Source: Hymenobacter lapidiphilus
Lineage (GTDB): Bacteria; Bacteroidota; Bacteroidia; Cytophagales; Hymenobacteraceae
NCBI RefSeq assembly: GCF_003417065.2
Contig: NZ_QVLT01000001.1
Location: 124,001-188,000 of the forward strand
Length of the DNA stretch: 64,000 nucleotides
Direction: 5' to 3'
The translations under genes and the position numbers were made by a program. Shown here piece by piece: positions 53,178 through 63,544 of this stretch. Numbering within the stretch: the first letter of the stretch is position 1; every line of letters begins with the position of its first letter. The notes below the pieces were generated by a model. That model saw only the letters and a list, made by a program, of their open reading frames with translations. It had not been told where the DNA came from and searched no databases.

Positions 53178-53356
53178 TAGTGCTTGGTTGATAGGGCGTA
53201 GTGCTTAGGCAGACAGCCGTATTCTGACGAAAGAAGGGCCCTGTCATACCAGAACGAGTCGTTGTTACGATTTTCGTCCAGGCGCGACAAGGCCCTTCGT
53301 CAGGTCCAGGGCGTATGCCTACGCACTACGCACTACGCCCTACCAACTACGCACTA
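53178..53356. repeat. Nested imperfect palindrome covering the wrbA stop codon
   Basis: Outer arms 53178-53211 and 53316-53356 share tagtgc and tagggcgtagtgc; the right arm carries an extra internal repeat of ctacgca. An inner arm pair is near 53226-53245 and 53286-53301 (gacgaagggcc). The right arm runs through the last codons and stop of wrbA. Sequence unrelated to the gtcatgctgagcttg family. Confidence 0.7.
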
Positions 53357-53958
53357 AGCTTCTTGGCTATTTCGGAAGAGTGACGGCCCTGGAAACGAGC
53401 CCCTTCCAGCTCGTTGGCGCTGGGTTGCCGCTCGCCCTGGCCGCCGGCCACGGTGCTGGCCCCGTAGGGCGTGCCGCCCGTTACTTCGTGGAGGCCCATC
53501 TGGCCCTGCCAAGCGTAGGGCAGGCCTACTACCACCATGCCAAGGTGTAGCAATTCGGTATGCAACGCGCGCAGCGTGGTTTCCTGGCCGCCGTGCTGCG
53601 TGGCGGTGCTCACGAAACCCCCTCCTACTTTACCCACCAGCTTGCCAGCAGCCCACAGTGCCCCGGTCCCGTCCAGGAAGGCCTGTATCTGCCCGCAGAC
53701 GTTGCCGTAACGGGTAGGCGTACCAATAATGATGGCATCGTACTCTTCCAGCTCCGAAGGCTTGGCTACCGGAATATGGTCGAACGCCTTCTGCGCTTCA
53801 GTAGCCCCTGTTTTGTCAAGTACTTCGCGCGGCAGCGTTTCGGGCACCCGCTTGATAACGACCTTATTTCCCTCAACCTCCCGTGCACCTTCGGCCACAG
53901 CCTCGGCCAGCTTGTACACGTGGCCATAAGTCGAATAAAACAGAATCAGTGTTTTCAT
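53347..53958 (-). CDS. wrbA: NAD(P)H:quinone oxidoreductase, WrbA type
   Basis: Flavodoxin-like tetrameric FMN enzyme of 203 residues that reduces quinones by two electrons, a protection against redox cycling. Start at the ATG at 53958 ([20 protein letters not shown]), which supplies the FMN phosphate loop [11 protein letters not shown]. Further signatures are [20 protein letters not shown] near 70, [20 protein letters not shown] near 110, and [10 protein letters not shown] near 150. [11 protein letters not shown] is conserved at the end. The last three codons and the stop fall within a palindromic repeat. Nearby genes do not suggest an operon. Confidence 0.95.
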   Translation of the reverse strand: MKTLILFYSTYGHVYKLAEAVAEGAREVEGNKVVIKRVPETLPREVLDKTGATEAQKAFDHIPVAKPSELEEYDAIIIGTPTRYGNVCGQIQAFLDGTGALWAAGKLVGKVGGGFVSTATQHGGQETTLRALHTELLHLGMVVVGLPYAWQGQMGLHEVTGGTPYGASTVAGGQGERQPSANELEGARFQGRHSSEIAKKLSA

Positions 53959-54256
53959 GGGTGGTATGATATTGAGGGTGTAAAAGTGAAGAACTGCGCC
54001 GGCAGCCCACTGTATAGCCGTTGAGTTAAAAAAGGTTGCAGTGCTTCTGCGGCCGGTTGAACTACATGAAGACGAAAGACTTATCTTGTAGGTTCGGAAA
54101 TAGCCAGGTGGCCATGCAACCTCCGCCGGTCTGTTCGTCCTCTTATGGGCACTTAGCCGGCCACTAGCCGGAATCCGTTCCGCCCCTATTATCTTAACTG
54201 CGTATGCAGCACGCTTTCTACTCCGGAACCGGCCTCCGCATTGGCCGGCAAGCTCA

Positions 54257-54940
54257 ATGAGTGCCCTGTCGGCGGCCCTGAGTGGGGTTGGCAGCCTCCG
54301 GAGCCTGCTGCCGGGTGCCCACGTGGCCACCGGGTCGGCGGCGGCTACGGCCCCCACGGCCACCCGCACGCTCACGCCCCCCGCGCAGCTTTCCGATGGC
54401 GAGCTGCTCGACGGCTGTCTGGCTGGCAGCCGGCTCATGCAGAAATACCTGTACGAGCGGTTTGCGGGCCGTATGATGGCCGTGTGCCTGCGCTATGCCC
54501 AAACCACCTTCGAGGCGGAGGATGTGCTGCAGGAAGGCTTCATAACCGTATTTAAGAACTTGGCCAGCTTCCGCCGCGAGTGCCCGCTGGAGTTCTGGAT
54601 TCGTCGTATTATGGTGAATGCGGCCCTGCGCCAGCACCGCCGCAACGCCCCGCTGGTGGCAGTCAGCGACGGGGGCGAATACCCCCAGGACCTGGCCGGC
54701 GAGGAGTTCACGCTTTCCAACTACAACTTCGAAGAGCTGCTCGGGCTGGTCCAGGACTTAGCCCCGCGCTACCAGATGGTGTTCAACCTGTTTGCCATTG
54801 AAGGCTACGGGCACAAGGAAATCGGGGAGATGCTGGGCATTTCCGAGGGCACCAGCAAGTCGCAGTACTCGCGGGCCCGTGCCATTCTGAAAAACAAAAT
54901 AGAGCGCCTCGACGCGCAACGTCCTCATGGCTTCCGCTAA
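54257..54940 (+). CDS. ECF sigma-70 family RNA polymerase sigma factor
   Basis: Alternative sigma factor of 227 residues. Its N-terminal 45 residues ([17 protein letters not shown] and following) are alanine/threonine-rich and unusual for ECF factors. The ATG at 54257 is the first one, but a start further in is possible. Region 2 is at about 55-100: [16 protein letters not shown] and [20 protein letters not shown]. Region 4 is at about 155-215: [20 protein letters not shown] and [20 protein letters not shown] with the helix-turn-helix. The gene overlaps the next by 14 bases. In Bacteroidota such pairs are sigma plus anti-sigma. About 300 bases upstream (53959-54256) have no gene. Confidence 0.93.
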   Translation: MSALSAALSGVGSLRSLLPGAHVATGSAAATAPTATRTLTPPAQLSDGELLDGCLAGSRLMQKYLYERFAGRMMAVCLRYAQTTFEAEDVLQEGFITVFKNLASFRRECPLEFWIRRIMVNAALRQHRRNAPLVAVSDGGEYPQDLAGEEFTLSNYNFEELLGLVQDLAPRYQMVFNLFAIEGYGHKEIGEMLGISEGTSKSQYSRARAILKNKIERLDAQRPHGFR

Positions 54941-56516
54941 ACCCCCGTTTGACAACCACCAGCCCGAGCGCCCTACCGGCGACTTGGAGCACCTTTTCCG
55001 GCAGAAGCTGGCCGAGGCTGAGGTGCGCCCGCGGGCCAATTTCTGGGACCAGCTCGACCACGAGCTGGTAACCCAGCAGCATACCGACATGCTCCGCCAG
55101 AACGCCATGTACCGCCAGCGGGCCGCCGTGTACCGCTGGGCCGCCGCCGCCTGCCTGGTGTTGGCGCTGGGCGTGGCCAGCTGGGCCTACCTGGCCCAGT
55201 CGGGCCGGGCCGACAGCCCCGTACTGGCCACCATCACCACCGGGCCTGCCGCCTCTTCGCAGGGCTTGGCCCTGCCCGAAACCGGCATTGGAGCTGGCAT
55301 TGGAGCCGGCCGCTACGACCATCCGGCCGGACTGGCGGCAACACTGTCGGCCGATGAGGCCGCCACGCAGTCAGTTGGCGCATATGGGCCCGACCGCGCC
55401 CTGCGTACCACGGGTCAGCCCGCTACCAACTACGAGTTGGCAACGACTTTTGCCGGAACCAAGGAGGCCTTCCGGGGCGCTTACGCCACTAATGGCTTGC
55501 CAACGCTGCCGGGCCTGCGCCAGAGCGTGGCCGCCGCCTGGGACCACCCAAGCAACCTGGCGGTATCGTTTGACGACCTGAACCTGCGCGATGCGCTGGG
55601 CCTGGGCCGCCCGGGCCAGCGCCGGCTGCTACTGCTGCTACCAGATGAAGTTACGGCAGCAGCGGTGGTAAGAACCGACTTTACGCCTGAACCCGCGCCG
55701 AAAGCCCCCGGTAAGCTCTGGAAGCGCCTGCGCGTGGGTGGAGGTTATGCCCTGAGCGTGTTCAACCCCAATATCAACTTCTCGCGGGCCGATGGCCGCA
55801 CCCAGACTGACCCCGTAACCAGCGCCCTGCGCAGCTACTACCAGGAGGATGCCGAGCGCGAGTACCGTCGCAACCTGCGCTCGGGCCCCAGCCAGCGCGT
55901 AGCCCTCACGGCCTCCTACCAGCTCAGCCCTCGCTGGACGGTAACGACCGGAGCCGAATGGGCCGAAAGCCGGGCTTCTTCAGCTACTTCGTTTGGCTTC
56001 CTGGATGGCAAGCAGGTGGGCAGCGAGGCACCCGATATTTTCGCCCAGCAGACCTACCGAAACTCCAGTGCCGGTTTTACTACCAGCAGCGCAGGCCCTC
56101 CGGCCCGGCCTACCTCGTACCGCTACCGCACCGCAGCCGTACCCGTGAGCCTTAGCTACGGTTCCAGCAAAACGGGCCTTTCGCTCTATGCAAAAGCCGG
56201 CGCTGTGGTTAGCCTGCTGCTCAACAGTCGCTCGGAGCTGGAGGGCTCACCCGATGCCACCCGCAGCTACGACATCCGCTCGTCGGAGTCGCCCTATCGG
56301 ACGCTGTTTGCCTCGGGCCGCCTCGGCGGTGGCGTGCGCTTCCAGCCCGCGCTTTCGACCTGGAACGTAACGGTGGGCCCCAGCGCTGAGGTGTTTATCA
56401 CTCCGCTCAACGCTAACCCCAGCCAAAGCGCCGTTCATCAAACTCGCCCCTACAGCGTGGGGGTAGAAGCCACGGTAGAGTTCGGCAGCACCAAGGTGAT
56501 GTCGGTAGTGCAGTAA
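54927..56516 (+). CDS. Anti-sigma-like membrane protein with C-terminal outer-membrane-barrel-like region
   Basis: The 529-residue protein overlaps the sigma gene by 14 bases and is presumably its regulator. The cytoplasmic N-terminus (about 1-70) has HLFRQKLAEAEVRPRANFWD, the W-D-Q-L pattern seen in Bacteroidota anti-sigma factors. A single membrane helix (RWAAAACLVLALGVASWAYL, about 70-90) follows. Residues about 95-260 form a low-complexity periplasmic linker. From about 265 the sequence is beta-rich with alternating aromatic strands: LRVGGGYALSVFNPNINFSR, RVALTASYQLSPRWTVTTGA, YSVGVEATVEFGSTKVM. It resembles outer-membrane beta-barrel proteins. A barrel on an inner-membrane anchor is odd and deserves checking. 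Confidence 0.75.
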   Translation: MASAKPPFDNHQPERPTGDLEHLFRQKLAEAEVRPRANFWDQLDHELVTQQHTDMLRQNAMYRQRAAVYRWAAAACLVLALGVASWAYLAQSGRADSPVLATITTGPAASSQGLALPETGIGAGIGAGRYDHPAGLAATLSADEAATQSVGAYGPDRALRTTGQPATNYELATTFAGTKEAFRGAYATNGLPTLPGLRQSVAAAWDHPSNLAVSFDDLNLRDALGLGRPGQRRLLLLLPDEVTAAAVVRTDFTPEPAPKAPGKLWKRLRVGGGYALSVFNPNINFSRADGRTQTDPVTSALRSYYQEDAEREYRRNLRSGPSQRVALTASYQLSPRWTVTTGAEWAESRASSATSFGFLDGKQVGSEAPDIFAQQTYRNSSAGFTTSSAGPPARPTSYRYRTAAVPVSLSYGSSKTGLSLYAKAGAVVSLLLNSRSELEGSPDATRSYDIRSSESPYRTLFASGRLGGGVRFQPALSTWNVTVGPSAEVFITPLNANPSQSAVHQTRPYSVGVEATVEFGSTKVMSVVQ

Positions 56517-56696
56517 ATTTTCGAGTGGCAAGGAATTGGATAGGAGATAGGCGGATAGAACATTAGGCAGAATCAAGAATCAAGGGTAGCTTCGTAGGCA
56601 GGCCGCTATTACCTGCCTGCCGCACAGGGTTCTTCGCGCCACCTACCATTCTGTCGGCCGGCCGGCCGCCACCTGCCACTCAGCACAAAATCCACC

Positions 56697-57065
56697 ATGA
56701 ACCGTTTTACCCTCCTGCTGACGACATTTGGTCTGGCCCTGAGTGTGGCGGGCTGCTCGGTTACGTCCGACGATGTGTCGCCTACGCTCAACTGCGGGGG
56801 AAATTTTTCGCTGACGCTCATCGAGCAACTCAAGCAGAAGCCCAAGCAAACACCGGCCGCCGAAGTAACCCAATACACCTACCAGGGCCGCACGGTGTTC
56901 CTGGTAACCGGCGGCAGCCCGGCTGCCTACGCCTATCTGTTCGATAACTGCGGCAACGTGGTGTGTGCCGCCGCCGGTGGCCCCACCGGCCAGGGCGACG
57001 GCGCCTGCTCCGATTTTGCCACCACCGCCACCGCCCCCACCCTTATCTGGCGCGACCCGCGGTAG
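56697..57065 (+). CDS. Small lipoprotein, DUF6970-like
   Basis: Envelope lipoprotein of 122 residues, start at the ATG at 56697. Signal and lipobox: LTTFGLALSVAGCSV (Cys20). The mature domain shows LIEQLKQKPKQTPAAEVTQY, TYQGRTVFLV, YAYLFDNCGNVVCAAAGG and GQGDGACSDFATTA, ending in LIWRDPR. This order, with two paired cysteines in the NCGNVVC segment, resembles the DUF6970 family of Bacteroidota lipoproteins. No function is known. A terminator hairpin follows the gene at 57145. Confidence 0.75.
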   Translation: MNRFTLLLTTFGLALSVAGCSVTSDDVSPTLNCGGNFSLTLIEQLKQKPKQTPAAEVTQYTYQGRTVFLVTGGSPAAYAYLFDNCGNVVCAAAGGPTGQGDGACSDFATTATAPTLIWRDPR

Positions 57066-57144
57066 CGTTCAGTGCCACGTTGCTAGTGCCCAGCGCTTAG
57101 GCTATTCCTGGGTTTGATTGGACCTCCAGACGCTAAGCGCCAGT

Positions 57145-57180
57145 CAAAAGCCCGCTTCTACTTGCAGAAGCGGGCTTTTG
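57145..57180 (+). terminator. Rho-independent terminator before uvrB
   Basis: caaaagcccgcttct and its exact complement (57166-57180) form a 15-base stem with a 6-base loop, ending in a short T run. The rest of the gap to 57305 shows no gene. Confidence 0.8.
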
Positions 57181-57305
57181 GCATCCGGGACGGCTCTGCG
57201 TTTCCTCCGTGCACCTCCGCAGGAAAGCTACCAGAAGCTATTAGCCCAACCGCACGAACCAACGGCCCCGGAAAGCGGTTATCACAGGCTGCCTAACTTG
57301 CCTGC

Positions 57306-59342
<2,037 letters not shown>

Positions 59343-59357
59343 TTCGTATCTTCAATT

Positions 59358-59585
59358 ATGGAATCTATGCACCCGCTTGTTCAGTTCAACCCCGCCATCC
59401 GGTTCGGTAAGCCGTGCATTATAGGCACCCGCATTGCCGTGCAGGACATTTTATCCTGGCTCGGCTCGGGCATGAGCTTTGAGGAAATCGAGGAAGACTT
59501 CCCGGAGTTGACGCAGGTGCATATCAGGGCGGCGCTGGCTTTCGCGGCCAATATTGAACGGCGCACCCGGCAAGTAGCGGCATGA
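59358..59585 (+). CDS. DUF433 family antitoxin-like protein
   Basis: Small cytoplasmic protein of 75 residues, presumably DNA-binding and antitoxin to the next gene. PAIRFGKPCIIGTRIAVQDI is the DUF433 signature (GkP-x-I-x-GTRI). LSWLGSGMSFEEIEEDFPEL gives the helix-turn-helix portion, then a terminal helix HIRAALAFAANIERRTRQV. The ATG is at 59358, 15 bases after the uvrB stop. Its stop overlaps the following start as ATGA (59582-59585), the usual coupling of such toxin-antitoxin pairs. Confidence 0.9.
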   Translation: MESMHPLVQFNPAIRFGKPCIIGTRIAVQDILSWLGSGMSFEEIEEDFPELTQVHIRAALAFAANIERRTRQVAA

Positions 59586-59916
59586 AGTGGCTGCTCGATG
59601 CCAACTTATCCTACCGGTTGGTCCGGCAATTGGCAGGTGCGCGGCGGAGATACTACATGTTAGCCGGTCTGGACTCGCAGCCCCCGCATCCGACGAAGAA
59701 ATATGGGAGTGGGCGAGGGTTAACGGAGCGCTTATCATCACCAATGACGAAGACTTTTATCGGCTGGCGGCTATCTACCCCTTCCCGCCGAAAGTAGTGC
59801 TCCTGCGAACTGGAAACCAATCCACTGCCTTCATTACAGAGCTATTGCTTCGCCATGTGGATGAAATTATAGCGCTGGATGCAGCTGATGAAATAGGGAT
59901 CTTAGAGCTGTATTGA
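59582..59916 (+). pseudogene. DUF5615 PIN-like toxin, frameshifted
   Basis: The protein would be a PIN-like nuclease, toxin partner of the DUF433 gene. The first frame reads MKWLLDANLSYRLVRQLAG from 59582, with the conserved first aspartate. The continuation AAEILHVSRSGLAAPASDEE and WARVNGALIITNDEDFYRLA, ending LDAADEIGILELY, lies in another frame from about 59641 to 59916. One base missing near 59639-59641 would explain it. The first frame alone stops at 59797 after an unrelated tail. No slippery heptamer is visible at the junction, so either the toxin is inactivated or the sequence has an error there. Confidence 0.85.
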
Positions 59917-59947
59917 GCCCGCCTGCTCATTCGACCCTGTGCTGACA

Positions 59948-60655
59948 TTAGCTTCCTAGCCCCCGCAGCCATGCCGGTACCTCGGCCACCGACTGCATCT
60001 CACGGAACGAAGCCCCAGCCTGCTCGGCTTCCGACACGCGCTCCAGCACCCAGGTGGTGTGGTAGGGCACGTAGGCCGCGTGGCCGCCCAAGCGGGCCAC
60101 CGGCAGCACGTCGGACTTGAGCGAATTGCCCACCATCACGAACTCCTCGGGCCGCAAGTTGTGGCGGTCGAGGATGCGCTGGTAGGCACTTTCGTTCTTC
60201 TCGCTTACAATTTCGACATGGTCGAACAGGTCGCCGAGGCCGGAGCGGGCCAGCTTGCTTTCCTGGTCGAACAAGTCGCCCTTAGTGAGCAGCATCAGCG
60301 GCAGGCCCTGGGCTTTGATGGCGGCCAGCGTGTCGGCCACATCGGGCAGCAGCTCGATGGGGTAGTCCAGCAGGCGCTTGCCCAGGTCGAGGATGTGTTG
60401 GATTTCCTGGCCCGTAATCTGCCCGTCGGTGAGCTGGAGCACGGTTTCAATCATCGAGAGCATGAAGGGCTTGGCCCCGTAGCCGAACAGCGGCAGGTTC
60501 TGGCGCTGCACCGCAAAAAACTGGTCGGTGAACTGTTGCGGCGTGCCGTAGTGGCCCAGCAGCTCGTGGAGGCGGGCTTCGGCGGCGTCGAAGTGGGGCT
60601 GGTTGGGCCAGAGCGTGTCGTCGGCGTCAAAAGCAATAAGGCGGGGAGCGGGCAT
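59948..60655 (-). CDS. HAD-superfamily hydrolase
   Basis: Cytoplasmic phosphatase-like enzyme of 235 residues. The start at 60655 gives MPAPRLIAFDADDTLWPNQP; motif I is DADDTLW with the nucleophile aspartate near residue 10. Motif II is LMLLTKGD near 118. The motif III lysine is near 150 (VEIVSEKNESAYQRIL), and motif IV is FVMVGNSLKSDVLPVARLGG near 175-190. The cap (about 20-95) is helical. It belongs to the large HAD group with five-helix caps, such as pyrimidine 5'-nucleotidases. Substrate unknown. Divergent from the CAT-like gene. Confidence 0.92.
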   Translation of the reverse strand: MPAPRLIAFDADDTLWPNQPHFDAAEARLHELLGHYGTPQQFTDQFFAVQRQNLPLFGYGAKPFMLSMIETVLQLTDGQITGQEIQHILDLGKRLLDYPIELLPDVADTLAAIKAQGLPLMLLTKGDLFDQESKLARSGLGDLFDHVEIVSEKNESAYQRILDRHNLRPEEFVMVGNSLKSDVLPVARLGGHAAYVPYHTTWVLERVSEAEQAGASFREMQSVAEVPAWLRGLGS

Positions 60656-60688
60656 GGGCGAAGTTAGCGGCAAAGAGAGGCGCGAAGT

Positions 60689-60696
60689 TACCTTTG
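60689..60696 (+). promoter_or_regulatory. -7 promoter element of the CAT-like gene, very close to start codon
   Basis: TACCTTTG, matching TAnnTTTG, ends eight bases before the ATG at 60704, which implies a transcript with almost no leader. Confidence 0.55.
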
Positions 60697-60703
60697 CGCC
60701 TCT

Positions 60704-61345
60704 ATGAAACACCGCATCGAGCAGGCTGGTTGGAACCGGCAGGAGCATTTTGCCTTTTTCTCGCAATTTGAGGAGCCCTTTTTCGGCCTTGTAGCCGACG
60801 TAGATGCTACCCGCGCCTACCTCCGCGCCCGCGAGCTGGGCGTATCGTTCTTCCAACTCTACCTGCACGCCACGCTGGCGGCGGTGCAAACCGTGGAGAA
60901 CCTGCGCTACCGCATCAGCCCCGACGGTCAGGTCGATTGTTACGACCAGATCAACGTGTCGGCCATCCTCACGCGCCCCGACCACACCTTCGCTTTCAGC
61001 TTTATCCCCTTCAGCTCCGATTTGCACAACTTTGGCCAGGGCCTAGCCGCCGAAACCGAAGCCGTACGCCACAGCAGCGGCCTGCGCCTGAGCCCCGAAA
61101 CGGGCCGGGCCGACGTTATCCACTTCTCGGCTCTGCCCTGGCTCTCGTTCACTGGCCTCACCCACGCCCGCAGTTTCGCCCGCCCCGCCGACAGCATCCC
61201 CAAAATATCGGTCGGCCGCCTGCGCCCCGAGGGCCCACGGCAGCTGCTGCCCGTGTCCGTCAACGTTCACCACGGCCTGGCCGACGGCTACCACGTAGGC
61301 CTGTTTCTGACGGAGTTGCAGCGGCAGCTGGATGGGGAGGCGTAG
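60704..61345 (+). CDS. Chloramphenicol acetyltransferase-like protein
   Basis: Trimeric acetyl-CoA-dependent acetyltransferase of 213 residues, type A CAT fold. The active-site motif SVNVHHGLADGYHVG near 185-200 has the catalytic histidine in HHxxxDG. Upstream are FFGLVADVDATRAYLRA, LYLHATLAAVQTVENLRYRI, and FAFSFIPFSSDLHNFG. True CAT activity is not implied; many Bacteroidota carry such homologues of unknown substrate. ATG at 60704, directly after the TAnnTTTG element. Divergent from the HAD gene. It is the last gene before the island boundary. Confidence 0.87.
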   Translation: MKHRIEQAGWNRQEHFAFFSQFEEPFFGLVADVDATRAYLRARELGVSFFQLYLHATLAAVQTVENLRYRISPDGQVDCYDQINVSAILTRPDHTFAFSFIPFSSDLHNFGQGLAAETEAVRHSSGLRLSPETGRADVIHFSALPWLSFTGLTHARSFARPADSIPKISVGRLRPEGPRQLLPVSVNVHHGLADGYHVGLFLTELQRQLDGEA

Positions 61346-61377
61346 CTTGTAGGCACCAAGGTGGGGCCCAAAAACAA

Positions 61378-61411
61378 GTCAGCCACCCAGATTTGCATCT
61401 AAGTGGCTGAC
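61378..61411 (-). terminator. Rho-independent terminator of the tRNA-Gly remnant
   Basis: gtcagccac (61378-61386) and its complement (61403-61411) form a 9-base stem; on the reverse strand it is followed by TTGTTTTTGG. It lies nine bases beyond the tRNA remnant's 3' end, as for a normal tRNA gene. Confidence 0.75.
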
Positions 61412-61419
61412 TATGAATG

Positions 61420-61466
61420 AGCGAGAAACGAGGTTCGAACTCGCGACCCTCAGCTTGGGAAGCAGA
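61420..61466 (-). tRNA. 3' half of tRNA-Gly(CCC), integration attachment site remnant
   Basis: On the reverse strand the bases give the anticodon loop ttcccaa (anticodon CCC), the anticodon 3' strand gctga, the variable loop gggtc, the T arm gcgag-ttcgaac-ctcgt, and the acceptor 3' strand ttctcgc. The 5' half is absent. The anticodon 5' strand (tctgc) already has one mismatch and beyond it the sequence is unrelated. It marks the junction (attL or attR) of an island whose integrase gene begins about 115 bases away. The intact tRNA should be at the other end of the island. Confidence 0.82.
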
Positions 61467-61579
61467 ATTCGGGATGGATGCATCCAATCCAAACTGCGTT
61501 TCTGCTCACTGGGTGCACTTTCATGGGCTGGCCCTTTTCGGATGAGCCCCACCTTCTTCGCGTTTGTATGCACCACTGT

Positions 61580-62911
61580 ATGCACCGCAAATCACGTTCT
61601 CAGACCACAAGCCGAACCACCGAACACAAAGAGGGCAAAGCCACGGTGAGCGTCTTCTACAAGACCGGAAAAACACTCGCTGATGGCTCTCACCCCTTCC
61701 AGATTCGCATCACCAAGGACCGCAAGCAGATCTACCGATCAACTGGTCTTTCACTTCATCCCAAGTACTGGAATTCAGAAAAACAGAAGGTGCGCCGGAG
61801 CTACCCGCTGGATCTACACGAGAAGCTGCTGGTTGATCTGCAGAAGTGGCAAGACAAGTACAGTCTGGCCGCAGATTCCCTCTCTGGTGCGGACGAAGTA
61901 CACGATGCGTCCGCTGTGCTGGCTGAAGCCAACAGGGAACGACAGGCGCTACGGCGTGTGAAATTGTTGGCATTCACGGACGAGCTGATGTCTGGCATGG
62001 AAGCAGCCGGCCAGATCGGCAATGCGGGCACCTACAAGGATCTGCGAAATCAACTGACAAAGTTCGTCTTGCAGGAGTACGGCACTTCGGATGTGCCCTT
62101 TGATCGGGTCACGGTCAGGTTCTGTACTAAATGGGAAAATGTCTTGCGCTCTACTGGCATGAAGGAAACGACCCTTTCATTTCGATTTCGAACACTACGA
62201 GCAGTGCTCAACAAGGCCATCGCCGGGGGTTTCATGAAGCCGGACACCTACCCATTTGCCCGCAATGCAGCCGAAATCCACAAGTTCAGCATTGGCAAGT
62301 TCGACGTGTCCACCACCAAGCGGGCCATTAGTCGAGAGGCCATTCGGCGGCTGGAATCTTTCGTACCCCAGACAGAGCGGCAACGTCTGGCCAAGGACGT
62401 GTTTCTGTTCTCCTTCTACTGTGGAGGGATCAACTTTGTCGACCTTGCCCAACTTCGGTGGCGTAGTCTTCAGGTCGGAGAAGATGGGAGCCAGCGGCTC
62501 CGCTACGAGCGCCAGAAGACGGGCGGGAAGTTCTCAATCAAGCTCTTGGCTCCGGTTGAGGCCATCGTGAATTGCTACCGGCCTACAACCTACCGCAACC
62601 CAGAAAGCTACCTCTTCCCGATTCTCGATGCCGATTTCCACCAGAAGCCCACGCAGATCAGGAACCGCCTGCACAAAATTCTGGGTCAGGTGAACCATGA
62701 TCTGAAGGAATTGGGTCCTCAGGTGGGCATCGACATCCCGTTGACTACCTATGTGGCCCGACACTCATTCGCCACCAGCTTGAAGATGGGAGGAGTAACC
62801 ACCGGCATGATCAGCGAGGCCATGGGACACAAATCAGAGGCTGTGACAGCCGTGTATCTGGGGTCTTTTGATTCGGATACGATGGACGCTGTTTTCGACC
62901 AGCTCCTCTAG
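61580..62911 (+). CDS. Tyrosine recombinase (integrase) of the island
   Basis: Site-specific integrase of 443 residues expected to move the island at the tRNA-Gly site. Several in-frame ATGs exist (61478, 61568, 61580). The last is chosen since the arm-binding domain starts soon after, KATVSVFYKTGKTLADGSHP, then FQIRITKDRKQIYRSTGLSL. A SAM-like core-binding domain spans about 125-220. In the catalytic domain, TYVARHSFATSLKM has the second arginine and its neighbour histidine, and MGHKSEAVTAVYLGSF has the nucleophile near Tyr426. The first catalytic arginine is not obvious: FSFYCGGINFVDLAQLRW has Gly-Ile-Asn where homologues often have an Arg. Base composition is lower in GC than the flanking genes, as expected for acquired DNA. 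Confidence 0.9.
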   Translation: MHRKSRSQTTSRTTEHKEGKATVSVFYKTGKTLADGSHPFQIRITKDRKQIYRSTGLSLHPKYWNSEKQKVRRSYPLDLHEKLLVDLQKWQDKYSLAADSLSGADEVHDASAVLAEANRERQALRRVKLLAFTDELMSGMEAAGQIGNAGTYKDLRNQLTKFVLQEYGTSDVPFDRVTVRFCTKWENVLRSTGMKETTLSFRFRTLRAVLNKAIAGGFMKPDTYPFARNAAEIHKFSIGKFDVSTTKRAISREAIRRLESFVPQTERQRLAKDVFLFSFYCGGINFVDLAQLRWRSLQVGEDGSQRLRYERQKTGGKFSIKLLAPVEAIVNCYRPTTYRNPESYLFPILDADFHQKPTQIRNRLHKILGQVNHDLKELGPQVGIDIPLTTYVARHSFATSLKMGGVTTGMISEAMGHKSEAVTAVYLGSFDSDTMDAVFDQLL

Positions 62912-62919
62912 ATTTTCTG

Positions 62920-62959
62920 AGAAAGCTGCTGTGCTACCACATAGCTACGGCAGCTTTCT
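62920..62959 (+). terminator. Hairpin after the integrase gene
   Basis: agaaagctgc pairs exactly with gcagctttct over a 20-base loop. No T run follows. It lies nine bases past the integrase stop, so a terminator is possible. The next reading frame begins at 63026. Confidence 0.4.
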
Positions 62960-63025
62960 GCAGAATCTGCTTTGGTGGAGTGACTTGAGGCGAGTAGATT
63001 GGAGCTTTCCACCTGTCTACTCAGA

Positions 63026-63541
63026 ATGCACATCGACAACTGCAGTCATTCGTTCGCCGAGTTGGCCGCTACAATTCTGCCTAGTTACATGGGCAAACTG
63101 CACATTGCAATCCAGCAGCCTTGGTCGACTTCCATCTTCTCACAGCCGGGGCAGGGAGTAACGCGCGTTGCCAAGACGCTCGGGCGCACTGCTGACTTTA
63201 GCGGGTGCTACGTGTTGCTCGACAAGGGCAAGCCCATCTACGTGGGCATTTCCCGTAGAGTGATTGTTCGGCTACGGCAACACCTCATGGGAAAGGACCA
63301 TTTTGCCGCCAGCTTGGCCTACTCCATGGCCAAAAAGCACCATGGATCGAAGCTGGGTACGCGAAAGACTGCAATGCTGGATTACGCTTTCGGTGACCAT
63401 TTCCATCTTGCACAAGCTTATCTTCGCAGCCTTTCTGTCGCTACGGTGGAAATTGACAACCCACTAGAGTTGTACGTCTTCGAGGCGTATGCCGCCATGG
63501 AGCTGGAGACGGCCGAATGGAACACTTTTCGCACACATTGA
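63026..63541 (+). CDS. GIY-YIG nuclease-family protein
   Basis: Predicted endonuclease of 171 residues, ATG at 63026. The GIY-YIG fold is seen from about residue 59: [20 protein letters not shown] supplies the two tyrosine/glycine motifs (GCY ... YVG), followed by [15 protein letters not shown] with an arginine and histidine of the active site. A glutamate near the end ([19 protein letters not shown]) is a candidate metal ligand. The N-terminal 55 residues ([20 protein letters not shown]) are an extra segment of unknown role. Its stop is three bases before the start of hsdM, so the two genes are probably expressed together. It could be part of the restriction system or an independent defence nuclease. 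Confidence 0.8.
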   Translation: MHIDNCSHSFAELAATILPSYMGKLHIAIQQPWSTSIFSQPGQGVTRVAKTLGRTADFSGCYVLLDKGKPIYVGISRRVIVRLRQHLMGKDHFAASLAYSMAKKHHGSKLGTRKTAMLDYAFGDHFHLAQAYLRSLSVATVEIDNPLELYVFEAYAAMELETAEWNTFRTH

Positions 63542-63544
63542 ACC

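Noticed and set aside
59630..59660. Programmed ribosomal frameshift in the DUF5615 toxin
   Set aside because: No slippery heptamer or nearby pseudoknot-like structure is visible; a simple one-base loss explains the data.
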